Source: Porodaedalea pini
Lineage: Eukaryota; Basidiomycota; Agaricomycetes; Hymenochaetales; Hymenochaetaceae
DNA: 64,000 nucleotides
Direction: 5' to 3'
NCBI GenBank assembly: GCA_002794775.1
Contig: NBAY01000060.1
Location: 62,001 to 126,000 of the forward strand
Part shown: positions 1 through 10,900 of the stretch, piece by piece
Numbering within the stretch: position 1 is the stretch's first letter
Layout: the number at the start of each line of letters is the position of its first letter
Made by a program: the position numbers and the translations under genes
Notes under the pieces: generated by a model
What the model was told of the DNA's origin: nothing
Database searches by the model: none
What the model saw: only the letters and a program-made list of their open reading frames with translations

Positions 1-693
1 TACGTTCAGGAGTTCACGACGAATGGCGTTGTGAGCTTCACAGATAGCTGGACAAGGTTCCAGGAATGACTGGATGCATCCTTCGATGACCCGAACAGAA
101 AGGAGAAGGCGTTGAAGAAGTTCCAAGAAAAGATCCAGAAGGACCTCTCTGCTGATGAGTTCTTCCAAGACCTTGACGTAATCATCAAAGCGGCAGAGCT
201 AATGGACGATGGTGTCATCTGCGATCGCCTAAAGCACGCAATGAACATCGAAGTAGTCCGTGGAGTGCTAAGGTCGACGCCAGTCCCAACGAAGTACGAA
301 GACTGGAAAAAGAAGGCCGTCGAAATCGATCGTGGCGAACAGCAGATCTGCACCATCCAACGAGGCCGTGCACTACCCCCCATGCACCCACAGCAACAGC
401 AGGTGCCGCCCATCCGTTGTCCATTCGCAGCCCCTCACGTCGACAAGTGCGATGTGACTGGCGTCACCTTTGGAGGTGCTGGTCAGCCAATGGACGTCTC
501 GATGAACGAAGTGCAACAACGACGTGCGTGCTGGATTTGCGGCGGGCTGGACCACTTTAAGAGCAAGTGCCCGCAGGGGAAGCCGATCATCCAGCGCATG
601 CTGGAACTGATGGTGCCAGGCAAACGTTGTATCCTCGCCGATGAGCTCGGCGCAATGAAGGAATCGGCATTCGAGGAAGTCATAGACACTTGA
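1..693 (+). pseudogene. gag: Ty3/gypsy gag, 3' part
   Basis: This is the C-terminal part of a retrotransposon capsid/nucleocapsid protein; its start lies outside the window. The visible frame (from about 112) has a charged helical region, a Gln/Pro-rich linker and one zinc knuckle near 534-575 with Cys-Trp-Ile-Cys, then His and Cys in CCHC spacing, the usual RNA-binding motif of gag. The frame ends at a TGA at 691-693. It is followed by an acidic stretch in the same frame up to a TAG near 780, so the true gag end is unclear. It forms one element with the pol region at 920-4426. It is probably non-functional because upstream frame 1 also carries a stop near 67-69. The family call is firm; the exact limits are not. 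Confidence 0.8.
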
Positions 694-919
694 AGGTCGA
701 CTGTGGAAGACTATGTGGAGGAAGAAGACAACGACGAAGAGGTCGTCGACTCGCAGGGTTTTGCGAAGGGTCAGGCGTAGTCATTGGGGCGACTGACCGA
801 GAAGAACAAGGGACTTCGAATCCGGATTCGCTAAAATATAACCAACCATCTGTACAATACGTAGATGCAAACGACGTGGAAAAACTGATGGTTTTTCCAA
901 TTACGAAGTCCCCACTGGT

Positions 920-3900
920 GTGAATAAAAATGAGGAGTACGAGCAGCTGTTCATGAGAGGAACTGGCAGACACCAGCTGGACCTTCTCCTGAACGTTAGA
1001 CAAAGCGTAGCGGGCGAAGTGAGAGAGGTGGACGCGCACGCCCTTGTGGACTCGGGGTGTACAGGATCGTGCATCGACGTGAGGTTCGTCGAACAGTATG
1101 GGTTGGAGACGAAGTGTTACATCCGACCCCTCGCAGTACTCAATGCCGATGGCACGCACAACGAGGCTGGGTTGATCAAAGAATATGTCGAAGTCGAGCT
1201 CATGATCGGCCACCACAAGGAAAGGATTGTCCTTGCGGTAACGTCCCTAGCGTCATCAAACATATTCCTGGGGTACGACTGGCTTCGACGTCATAACCCT
1301 GAGGTCGACTGGAAGACGGGTTCGATTGAATTCACTCGCTGTCCAGAGGAATGTGCGATCGAGAGGGAGCCGGGGGAGGACCTAGGCAAGGTGAAGGAGG
1401 TGGTGGAACAGATGAGGAGGGTGAGTGAGACGCAAATGGACAAGGCATCCTGGCCCGCATACCTCAACGACTACGCCGACGTTTTCAGTGAAAAAGGCTT
1501 CGAGAAGCTGCCGGAACACCAACCCTGGGATCATGTCATCGACCTGAAGCCCGACTTCAAACCGAGCGACTGTAAGATCTACCCACTCACGCCAACAGAG
1601 CAACAGTCACTCAAGGACTTCCTCGATGAAAACTTGAAGTCTGGTCGCATCTGACGATCGATATCACCCATGGCATCACCTTTCTTCTTCATTAAGAAGG
1701 CCGACAAATTGCTATGCCCGATCCAGGATTACCGTAAGCTCAATGATGGTACGATCAAGAACAAGTATCCCCTCCCTCTCATCAATGAACTCGTCGACAA
1801 GGTCAAGAAAGCGAAGTACATCACTAAGCTTGACCTTCGCTGGGGGTACTACAATATCCGGATCCGCAAGGGTGATGAATGGAAAGCAGCATTTCGCACG
1901 AATATGGGCCTCTTCGAACCAACGGTCATGTTCTTTGGCCTTTGCAATGCGCCGGCCACGTTCCAGGCTTTTGTCAACCACATCTTCAAGGACCTGATCT
2001 ATGCTAACCTGATCATCGTATACCTCGACGACATCCTAATCCTCTCGGAAACCATCAAGGAGCATATTGACATGTCGAGGCGCGTACTCCAGATCCTCTG
2101 AGAAAATGGCCTGTACCTGAAGCCGGAGAAGTGCGAATTTGATGCCAAAGTCGTCAAGTACCTCGGTCACATCATTGGCAACGGCGAGATCAGGGCTGAT
2201 CTGGCGAAGACGGACGCGATTGCGAACTGGCCTGTCCCACGAAACCTCAAGGAGCTGCAACAGTTCCTCGGCATGGGAAATTGGCTGAGACGGTTTATTA
2301 AGGACTACAGCAAGGTGGTCTGACCGTTGACGTCGTTAACAGGCAAGAAGGACTGGGTATGGGAGACCGAACAGCAGGAAGCGTTCGAGGAGCTGAGACG
2401 ACGTCTCTGCTCACCTCCAGTCCTAGCCATTGCCAACGACGAAGGCCCTTTCCGCGTGGAAGCGGACTCGTCAAACTTTGCACTCAGCGGCGTGTTGTTG
2501 CAGAAGCAGGAAGGAAAGTGGAGGGTGATTGCCTACAGATCAGAGGCACTCGAACCAGCAGAACGAAACTACGAGATCTACGACAAGGAGATGCTCGCGA
2601 TCGTTTCAGCGCTCAAGGAGTGGCGGCAGTACCTCCTTGGCGCTTGCCACAAGATCGAAATCTGGTCCAACCACGCCAACCTCACCTACTTCAGGTCAGC
2701 GCAGAAGCTGAGCTATCGTCAAGCTCGCTGGCGGACCAAACTCAAAGAATTCGACTTCCACCTCGAACACAAGTCGGGGAAGACAATGGGCAAGGCCGAC
2801 TTGCTGTCATGCATGGCAGGCTATGATCAGGGCAAGGATGACAATGACGGCATCGTGTTCATCAAGGACAAGTGGCTAAACCGTGGAGTAGTGCGAACAT
2901 TGCGCGACGAGATGGTGGAATGAGTGGGTGAAGCGCAGAGGGCGCAGGACGAGTCGGAGAGGCCGACAAACATGACGGAAGTCGACGGGTTGTGGCGGAT
3001 GAAAGGCAAGGTATACGTTCCATCGACGATGAAGGAGGCCGTGTTACGAGAGTGCCACGACTCGGTGCTGGCCGGTCATCTGGGAGCATCGAAGACAGTA
3101 GAGCTCGTCCGTCGCAATTTCTGGTGGGCGTCGATGTTCTCCGACATCTGAGCGTACGTCCGAGGATGCGACCGCTGTCAATGGACGAAAGCCTTAAGAA
3201 CATCGAGGTCAAGGCCACTTCATCCAAATGCAGTCCCTGAAGGTCCTTGGGAAATTGTCACGGTCGACCTAATCGGAGAGCTCCCGGACTCTAAGGGACA
3301 CAACACGATCTGCGTCTTTGTGGACAGGTTCTTGAAGCAGATACATGCCATCCCGACGACGACAAAATTGTCAGCGGAAGGCATGGCCCAGTTATACCGT
3401 GACCATGTCTTCTGTCTCCATGGCCTACCAAAGAAGATCATCCACGACTGAGGCATGCAGTTCGATGCATCGATGATGAAGGAGCTGTACAATCTCCTGC
3501 ACATTGAAGGCAACCCATCAACCGCATACCACCCACAAATGGATGGTCAGATGGAACGTGTCAACCAAGAGCTCGAACAGTATCTCCGACTCTTCATTAA
3601 CCATCGGCAATCGGACTGGAAAGACTGGCTCCCTCTCGCAGAGTTCGCTTACAATAACCGCGAACACTCGGTGACGAAAATGTCACCCTTCTATGCGAAC
3701 ACCGGATGTCACCCTAAGAGCTTCGACACCGTACGAACTTCCTCTGCCAACATGTCGGCGGAAGAATTTGTGAAGCACATCAAGGAGACTCATTGTGTAG
3801 CAAAGGACAATCTGGTCAAGGCGGCAGAGGACATGAAGCGCTACCACGACCGGACAGCAGGGGCTTCGGTGGAGTACAAGGCTGGAGACAAGATCTTCCT

Positions 3901-4426
3901 CGATGGGCGAAACATCAGCACAGACTCGCCGACGAAGAAGCTAGCGGACAAGTGGTATGGTCCCTTCGAGATCATCGACAAGGTGGGAGCGAGCGCGTAC
4001 AAGCTCAAGCTCCCAAAGCAATGGAAAAAGGTCCACCCAGTCTTCAATGAGGCCCTGCTGAAACCCACAGTTGAACCGTCCTTCGAAAGTCAGAAACAAC
4101 AGCCGCCGCCGCCACCTGACATCGTCGACAACGAGGAAGAGTACGAGATCGAGGAAGTCCTAGACTCGCATCTGCACCGAGGGAAGCTACAATACCTCGT
4201 CAAGTGGGTTGGCTACAACAAACTGACGTGGCAGCCCGAAATGGACTTTGGCGAGAACGCGAAGGAGGCGATCGCTGAATTCTATCGAAAACACCCCGGC
4301 GCCCCTCGAAAACTCGAAATTCCTCGCCAACGACTTTGCCCACGCTTCATCAACACCGAGCCAGATGACCACGATCTTGGTTGGTCGGGACGCCCAACCT
4401 TGAGGGGGGGTAATGTCAGAACTTGA
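920..4426 (+). pseudogene. pol: Ty3/gypsy pol (protease, RT, RNase H, integrase, chromodomain), broken by TGA stops
   Basis: The polyprotein of a chromovirus-type Ty3/gypsy element. Domains in order, all in one frame: aspartic protease (LVDSGCTGS near 1045), reverse transcriptase ([11 protein letters not shown] near 1940, catalytic YLDD near 2020), RNase H (VEADSS near 2457, EIYDKEMLAIV near 2575), integrase (His-rich zinc finger 3055-3185, catalytic Asp in TVDLIGE near 3262, AYHPQMDGQMERVNQ near 3523) and a C-terminal chromodomain (EYEIEEVL ... YLVKWVGY, about 4138-4290). Domain order RT-RNaseH-INT identifies Ty3/gypsy; the chromodomain identifies a chromovirus, a clade whose chromodomain is thought to direct integration to marked chromatin. 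Six in-frame stops (1652, 2099, 2321, 2921, 3149, 3449) are all TGA and several lie where the family normally has Arg. The frame ends 13 bp inside the LTR. Dead copy. Confidence 0.93.
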
Positions 4427-4880
4427 ACTTTCACTCTTTCTTTATTTCCCCTTTCCCTTTCCCTTTTCTTTTAACTGCTCCTTCTTATTATCTTTAATCA
4501 TCTTTCCAATCACTTCCCACACTCCCTTCACATGACCTTCATTCGTTCCATTCCTGCTCATTATGTAATGTTAGGTAATATAGTCTCACGGTCGTTGCTA
4601 TATAAGGTCTCAGGAATCGCATGAACTCCTTGTTCTGCTTTTCCTCTTACCTCCGCGACGACCTAGGTGAGACTCGCCCCCCTTGTATTAGTTTAGACTT
4701 GTATTAATCCTCTTACCTCCACGACGACCTAGCCTGAGTGTAGCGTGTCCCGAGTCCCCGCTCGAGTATAGCACGTCCCAGACAACAGTCAGCAGAGGCC
4801 TGCCCAGTCCGAGTTGTCTCCCGGACTCCCACCTAACAACCTCCTGCAGTGGGAGACCATAGAGCTTTGGCCATGCATGA
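4414..4880 (+). repeat. 3' LTR of the gypsy element (end uncertain)
   Basis: A G-rich polypurine tract (4402-4410) sits directly before TGTCAGAACTTG at 4414, the expected start of a 3' LTR. The region is pyrimidine-rich at its start and carries a TATA box (GCTATATAAGG, near 4598), as LTR promoters do. A 20-bp motif (CCTCTTACCTCC.CGACGACC) occurs twice, near 4645 and 4710. The 5' LTR is off-window, so the 3' end cannot be fixed by comparison; somewhere between 4790 and 4980 is likely. Confidence 0.7.
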
Positions 4881-4886
4881 TTCAAA

Positions 4887-4917
4887 TAGCATCAATCCTG
4901 TAAGAATTTTGATGCTA
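4887..4917. repeat. Short perfect hairpin
   Basis: TAGCATCAA (4887-4895) and TTGATGCTA (4909-4917) form a perfect 9-bp inverted repeat with a 13-base loop, close to the likely end of the gypsy LTR. It could be part of the LTR terminus or an unrelated hairpin. Confidence 0.6.
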
Positions 4918-4919
4918 GA

Positions 4920-5640
4920 ATGAGCGTGGTGAGGAAGATGCACTGTGGGCAGAGAAGCGGCATGGGAAGAGGTGACAGCAGCCTGAGCTGTTTTGCCGGA
5001 ATCTTGCGACACTTGTCGTTAGACTGCCTTTGAGTCTGCCTTTGAGTCTGCATCTACTGGGTTAATGGGAGTGAAGCACCCATCTGGAGGACTGTCAGCA
5101 CACACAATGCATCAAACAGGTCTATTAACATTGTTGGAAGGCCGCAGACGTTGGATGTGTCCAAAGAGGTATTCGCCATTGACAAGGCAGACGACTTGTC
5201 ATCCTTCACAATCCTCTTATCTGACTCCAGCTTGCCTCTCACTCCTGTGCTGAGCCTCTCTTGCTCCACAAGCTCTGTTACCTTCCCTCGCACTGCCTTG
5301 ATGTGGCAGAGCGCCGACTGCAGGACACTACATGTTGTGCATGAAAAGTAGAGGACCTGTACAAAAGAATGAGATCCTTCTTGGACATGATGGTTGTGGC
5401 ATTGCTGCCAAAACCCTCAGTGAGAAAGGCAGATGGGAAAACAACTGATATTGATGTTGAAGCATGTGGTGGGTCAGATGGGGCAGGGGGAAGAGGCAAG
5501 GAAAGCATGATGGGTGAACAGGGCAAGGGAAGTTATGCCAATTGATGTTTTAGTGGCTGGCATTGAGAAGGGAGAGCTGGCGAGTGTTTTGTCACCACTG
5601 TAATATCTTTCAGAGTTGCAAAGACGACCGGGATGCTCTT
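4920..5640. other. Intergenic, no gene recognised
   Basis: No coding region can be supported. A 12-bp direct repeat (CTGCCTTTGAGT, twice) lies near 5030-5053. The open minus-strand stretch 5054-5293 has no recognisable domain. The segment lies between two LTR remnants and may itself be old transposon debris. Confidence 0.4.
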
Positions 5641-6084
5641 TGTCATGGACGATTTAATTATTTTCATTTTTATTATCATTCCCTGTTATCTTATCTTATC
5701 TTATCTTATCCATTCATTACTAATCATGCTTATTTTGGTTTACTCATGTCTATTATGTCCTTTTCCCACACTCTCATCACTCGCTGACTGATCCTATGAT
5801 GCTATTGTTCTATGAAGTTCCATGATGTTCTTTCATCTATCCTTATGTAGTAGCTAATTCCCTGGTCCATGCGCAGCCTCTGAAGGGTATATAAGTAGGT
5901 AGTCCTCCTGTACTTATCCCTTAGTTTTGACCTGGTCAATTCTACCTGGCTACGTCCAGAAGCTGTCTCTCCTCCTTGCACTGTGTCAGCTCCCCTGGCT
6001 CACCGCTCTCTCTCTCCTCCTCTCCTCTGACTGAGTTCCATGCAACTCGGTTACCTCTTGTGTACCCATAGTCCGTTGCTGACA
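5641..6084 (+). mobile_element. Solo LTR with 5-bp target site duplication
   Basis: A 444-bp segment begins TGTCA and ends TGACA, a perfect 5-bp inverted terminal repeat with the canonical TG...CA ends of an LTR. It is flanked on both sides by CTCTT (5636-5640 and 6085-6089), a perfect 5-bp target duplication. Inside are a TTATC microsatellite (about 5687-5711), a TATA box (GGGTATATAAGTAGG near 5886) and a pyrimidine-rich 3' half, as expected of an LTR promoter. No internal retrotransposon sequence adjoins it, so it is most simply a solo LTR left by LTR-LTR recombination. Its sequence differs from the gypsy LTR at 4414, although both begin TGTCA. Confidence 0.9.
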
Positions 6085-6089
6085 CTCTT

Positions 6090-6640
6090 AGAGTGTCGAA
6101 TGTCGGTCAGACTTTTCACAGCATGATCTAGAATTGAGCATGTCAGTTAGGGAAATAGGACAAAACCAATCTATCTATCGACTTTGTATGCGCATCTCAG
6201 AAAGCCACTGACAATGGGAATGCTTGACTCACCAACCAGGGATGCCACATAGTTTGCTTTTGTCAGGTACATCTTCAGGACTTGAGGTTATTTCAGCAGT
6301 CAAGGCACTGCTTCCTGCAGCACTGAGGAGGGTGGGTGTGGGGATTCTTGAGAGTCGAGAGCATCAGAGCAAGATGGCGAGTGCGGCAGCATGGAAAAGG
6401 TATTAGATAAGAAGAGGAAGAAGCAGAATCAGCCAGGGAATCAGAAGGGAAGCAAGAAACTGACCTGAGAACCGGGATTCTGAAGCCACCGGTGTCTCTC
6501 GACATTTGAAAAGTGCTTAGATATTGTCGAGAGACCAGCTAGCACTGAATCCGTGGATTCCTCACTGTACTAGCTGGTCTCTCGACATTGTCTAAGTTGT
6601 GAGACCCTTTGTCAAGAGACACGGAAAAGGCCAGAGACAT
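6090..6640. other. Intergenic with a fold-back palindrome
   Basis: No gene is supported. The only structure is the palindrome at 6516-6596 (listed separately) and a related partial motif (GTGTCTCTCGACAT, near 6492). Confidence 0.4.
6516..6596. repeat. Near-perfect 27-bp inverted repeat
   Basis: The left arm (6516-6542, containing TCGAGAGACCAGCTAG) pairs with the right arm (6570-6596) with two or three mismatches near the outer end. The 27-base centre holds a smaller palindrome, GAATCC..GGATTC. It may be a miniature fold-back element or the fused ends of a transposon. Confidence 0.7.
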
Positions 6641-7190
6641 GAGGCAGGGCTCACCTGGCTAGCGACGTGAAGCCATCAGAACCACAAGATAGCCGGTCAG
6701 TTATGAAGTTCTGGGAGTGTGGGAGCGCAAGCCATGTGAGGAAATAAAGAATCCAGAGGTATGTTGTTGGCATTGCCATTGACAGTACCTGAGATAGGGG
6801 CAAGAGCATCTGCTTTTCTGAACTCTTTGATGATTTCCTCGATGGCTTGCTGCTTAGCAGGATCACTGGTCAAGCATCAAAATTGCATCATTGAGCTCAC
6901 CAACTTCTTCAAGCACCTGAACATGATACATCATCAATTCGGAATGCTCATGGTTGTAATCCAGGATGTTCTGAGCCTATGGGACATGTGTGCATCATCA
7001 TGTGTGCATGACAGACTATTTCTCGCAGTGCTTCAAACTGTTGTAACTGCGTCTGGAGGTTCGCAGCATTGTTCAAGGAGGTCTCAGGTCTCGCTGTATG
7101 CGTCTGACGTGATGGAACGGCCCAGCAGCCCCACCTGGGGGTGAGGCTGTGTGCAGTCACATGCAGGCACCGAACAGCACCAGGGTCCAC
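6640..7190 (-). pseudogene. Decayed gene fragment resembling NatA auxiliary subunit (NAA15-like)
   Basis: On the minus strand, around 6890-6965, a reading contains EHSELMMYHVQVLEEVGEL, which resembles the tetratricopeptide repeat segment of NAA15 (the ribosome-anchoring subunit of N-terminal acetyltransferase A), where similar EYSELL..Q.QVLRE.G text occurs. Flanking minus-strand readings (QFEALREIVCHAHMMMHT near 7000-7065 and KEFRKADALAPI near 6790-6840) lie in different frames and are interrupted by stops. It therefore looks like a frameshifted relic, not a working gene. The match is short and from memory; another TPR protein or a transposon protein is possible. Confidence 0.4.
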
Positions 7191-7389
7191 CAGGGTCTGA
7201 ACCCTGAGTGACCCTGAGGATCGGTGGTCACGCTGACATCAGCCATCTCTCAACTTTCACTAACTTTTGCTTTCTCATGTCACTTGGTCTTTGGAGGCTG
7301 GGCCAGAAATGGCAATGTCCGAACGGGGCCTAAGCCTTCTCGTCCTGCTCTTTCTTGGCGATTTTTTCCCCCTTACTGTTTGGATTTAG

Positions 7390-7691
7390 GGCTCACATAC
7401 AATCAGCTCGGCGGTAACCTAACCTCGCAGGCCGCGACGATGGCTATACATGGGCTGCCAAATGACGTACTCGGGAACTTGGACCCCTTTGCACTCATCA
7501 TCTTTATCCCAATCTGCAATCTGTTCATCTACCCCACACTGCTGCGCTACAACATTCACTTCACTCCGATAAAAAAGATCACTGCTGGGTTTTACACGTG
7601 TGCAGCCGCCATGGTGTGGGCTGCAGTGGTGCAGCATTATTTATATAAGACGAATCCATGTGGGTACATGGCGAGCACGTGCGAAGATGCA
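7390..7691 (+). pseudogene. PTR2-type peptide transporter gene, 5' fragment before the copia insertion
   Basis: The segment encodes part of the C-terminal half of a proton-dependent oligopeptide transporter (POT/PTR2 family, plasma membrane). Family-typical text is present: LTYNQLGGNLTSQAATM, then GLPNDVLGNLDPFALII, a hydrophobic helix, and FTPIKKITAGF followed by AAAMVWAAVVQHYLY. A splice acceptor (GGATTTAG) at 7389 marks the exon start. Nothing upstream of it resembles the N-terminal two thirds of the family, so the gene may have been truncated before or besides the insertion. The coding text breaks at 7691 inside the target duplication ATGCA and resumes at 13645 in the same frame. Confidence 0.88.
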
Positions 7692-7906
7692 TGTTGAACT
7701 ATAAATAACTGACGGATACTTGCCTGAGCAGATATCCATCACTGGTCACATGACCAACTTCCAGAACTCCAACTTTATGCTCATATGACTATGCACCATA
7801 TGCTCACTATACTCTTTATAGTAAACTATTCAATTGTACTGTATATAAGGACGGGCACTCTTGCCCCTAATCTACAGCTTTGTCCCGCTTTCCTGCTTGT
7901 CTAAAA
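7692..7906 (+). repeat. 5' LTR of copia element
   Basis: 215 bp, beginning TGTTGAACTA and ending GTCTAAAA. It contains a TATA box (GTATATAAGG near 7839). Compared with the 3' LTR by eye there are six differences, all transitions. The end does not show the usual ...CA; the boundary is set by the flanking ATGCA duplication and by the primer-binding-like sequence that follows. Confidence 0.92.
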
Positions 7907-7954
7907 GGTTATGAGCCTTGGCTCCCTCCTACTCATTGCACTCCTTACTATTGC

Positions 7955-10900
7955 ATGTCAGACTGTCCTCCTCATTCACCAACACCACCACTACCAACTA
8001 CTCCTAAACCAACTACTAGCACTTGTTCTCACACTCGTGCACAAACACAGGCTGAACAACTAGCCACAACTACTAGCGGTACTACTCAAACTCCTACTCC
8101 ACCCACATCTACTGCCACACCAGCGCAACTTGAGCGTGACTTTGAACAAACACTACCGCCAATACCAGAGTGCATTACTCCACCTACTGAATCATCAGAA
8201 GGCGAACTAACTGATCCCACTACAGTGCCTCCTACTCGCACTCAGCGCATTCCCCACCGTGAATCACTGATAATGTCAGCACTAAAAGCGGGAGAAATAA
8301 TCAAACTATTTGATGGCATCGAACCACTCGACGGTGTCAAAAACTGGAAACTCTGGATATTCCACATCTTCCAGGCTATCAATGCCACTGGCCACCCAAC
8401 TCTTATGGAGGCAGGGCCATCCAGTCCAGAAGAAAATGTCATTGCAAATGCCATCTATGCGGGTGTGATCAAAAACATCCCCGACAAAATACTTGGCAAC
8501 TACTTAGGTGTAACTCAAGTACACATTCTACTAAAACAACTAAAGGTGCGTTACGACATACAAACTACAGTAACTAACGTGTTAAATGAAGGAGCGTTAT
8601 TCAACGTCCGAGGCCATGTATCTCAACTTGACAAAACTTTGGACGAACTCGAACGACGCCACGCCGAACTTTGTGCTCATGGAAAACAACCAGCCGACTC
8701 AACTTACTTGGCAGCGATAACCGTGGCGATCCCACTGCAATATAAATATGTTATAACTCAACTCGAACTTCAAATAAACGCCGTAAATGAATATAACAAA
8801 AATAACGACGACCATGAGGATCTTGTACTTACTCCCAACCGACTTATTCAAGAAACTTGTCAGGCCTTTGCGAACTGGAGCGCAGCAAATACTCGAAGAA
8901 ATCCAATCGCCGCCGTGCACCCTTACCAAAGCGAGGCTACTCACCCTTACTTCAGAGGGTGAGGTGGACACACTCAAGGTCGCAGCCAAGGCCGTGGCCG
9001 ATTTTGAACTTACAGAGGCCGAGGTCGCGGCCACGGAGGATACTCAAATAACTCCGATAACTCAAACTCGAACTCAGGGAACTCTAATCCCTTTGTTAAA
9101 TGTTATAACTGCAATAACTATGGGCATCAATCACCTAACTGCCCCCAGCTGTGGACTCAGAAAACTAAAGATGCCATGGCAAAGAAAGGGATTCAGGAGC
9201 ACGCGAAACCTCCGACCACTGCCCACTCACATCAGGCGAGCACATCGAACACGGCAAACGTACCTGTGACCGCTTCCACTTCCACTGCAGTTGCTCAAGC
9301 ACACCAGGCGATAAACGCCGAAATGCCCAATTTCCTGCAGACGCCACCGTTCACTGTGACGATAACTGAAATAACCAATGACATTACTATGCAGTTCGAC
9401 AATGAATCTGCACTTTTCGACTTCCTACGCAACGATCACTACATGGATGCTATTGAAAACTTTGAGGCGAATCATGTAAGCACCATAGCCATTTACTTAA
9501 AAGAAAATTATGCTAACAAACTTTATCATACTATGGATATTATTGATTCTGGCGCCACTCTTCATTTAACTCCTTACTTTAACCAACTCACTAATGTTAA
9601 ACAAACTGACCCAATCTCTGTTATAACCACTAACTCACAAACTTTTATTACTTCAACTATAGGGATTCTAACTGTTGAGATCCAAAATGGTGATGCTGTA
9701 AGCACCATTACTATTAAAGATGTTTATTATGCTAAAGAAATGCACATGACGCTACTTAGCCAGTCTAAACTTTGTGCAGAAGGATATGAATTTATTTATA
9801 AAGGAAATTTGTGTACAATAAAGGCACCTAGCGGTGAAATGTGCGGTCAAATTCAATGTAAAAATAACCTGTACTCTATATTAAAACATTATCAAATGAG
9901 CGCTGTGAAATCAATTACTCTGTTTGAACTTCATAAGAAACTCGGACACTTAAGTTATACTTACCTCAAATGGCTACTTAAAAATCATCCTGAATCAATC
10001 CATTACAAAATTACTGACTCAACTGAAACTCAATGTCGTGTTTGTGTCGAAGCAAATATTAAAAGAAATGTTATACCCAAAACTTGAACTTCTGAATTAG
10101 CTAAAAATTTTGGCAATCATTTTCATATGGATATTTGGGGACCTGCGCTAACAACTGCTATCGGAAATTTTAAATACTTGTTAACTTTAGTCGATGACTG
10201 TACTAGATGGGTCCAAATGAGTTTACTTAAAACTAAAGTGGATGGTTATACTGCTTACATCAAATGGGCTACTTTATTATCAACTCAATATGGAATTAAA
10301 ATTAAAATACTTCAATCCGACAATGATACTGTCTTTTTATCAAACGACTTTCAACTATTTTTAGACAGTCAAGGAACTATGTGAAAACTAACTGTACATG
10401 ATACTCCACAACAAAATGGTGTAGCTGAGCAAACTCATCAAACAATATTAAATCAAGTCAGATCAAACTTACTAGGACATAAATTACCGGACAAGCTCTG
10501 GGGAGAAGCCGTTAACTACTCAACTTTTATACATAATAGAACACCTAAAGCAGCAATTAACCTTATCTCCCCATACTTTAAGCGATTCAATAAAGCTTAT
10601 GTTTTTGATGACTTACATGAATTTGGCACTCATGTCATTTTCAGAGAAGAAAATACTAATAAACTAACTCCTAAAGGATCCTATGGCCGATGGCTATGTT
10701 AGGATGAAGAAAGTAAAGGACATAGAATTTATCATGATCAGAAAATAACTGTTGAAAGAAATGTCCAATTTCTCGAAGTCACACCTTCTCGAATTGAAGG
10801 GGAGCAAACTGATACCCCACTAGAAAACAATCAAAACAACCCTACTGAAACTACTGAACCAAGAAGATCAGAGCGACAAAGAAAACCAACTAAACGTTCT

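Noticed and set aside
8699..9347. Minus-strand frames in the copia gag region
   Set aside because: They are antisense to gag, and no motif supports them.
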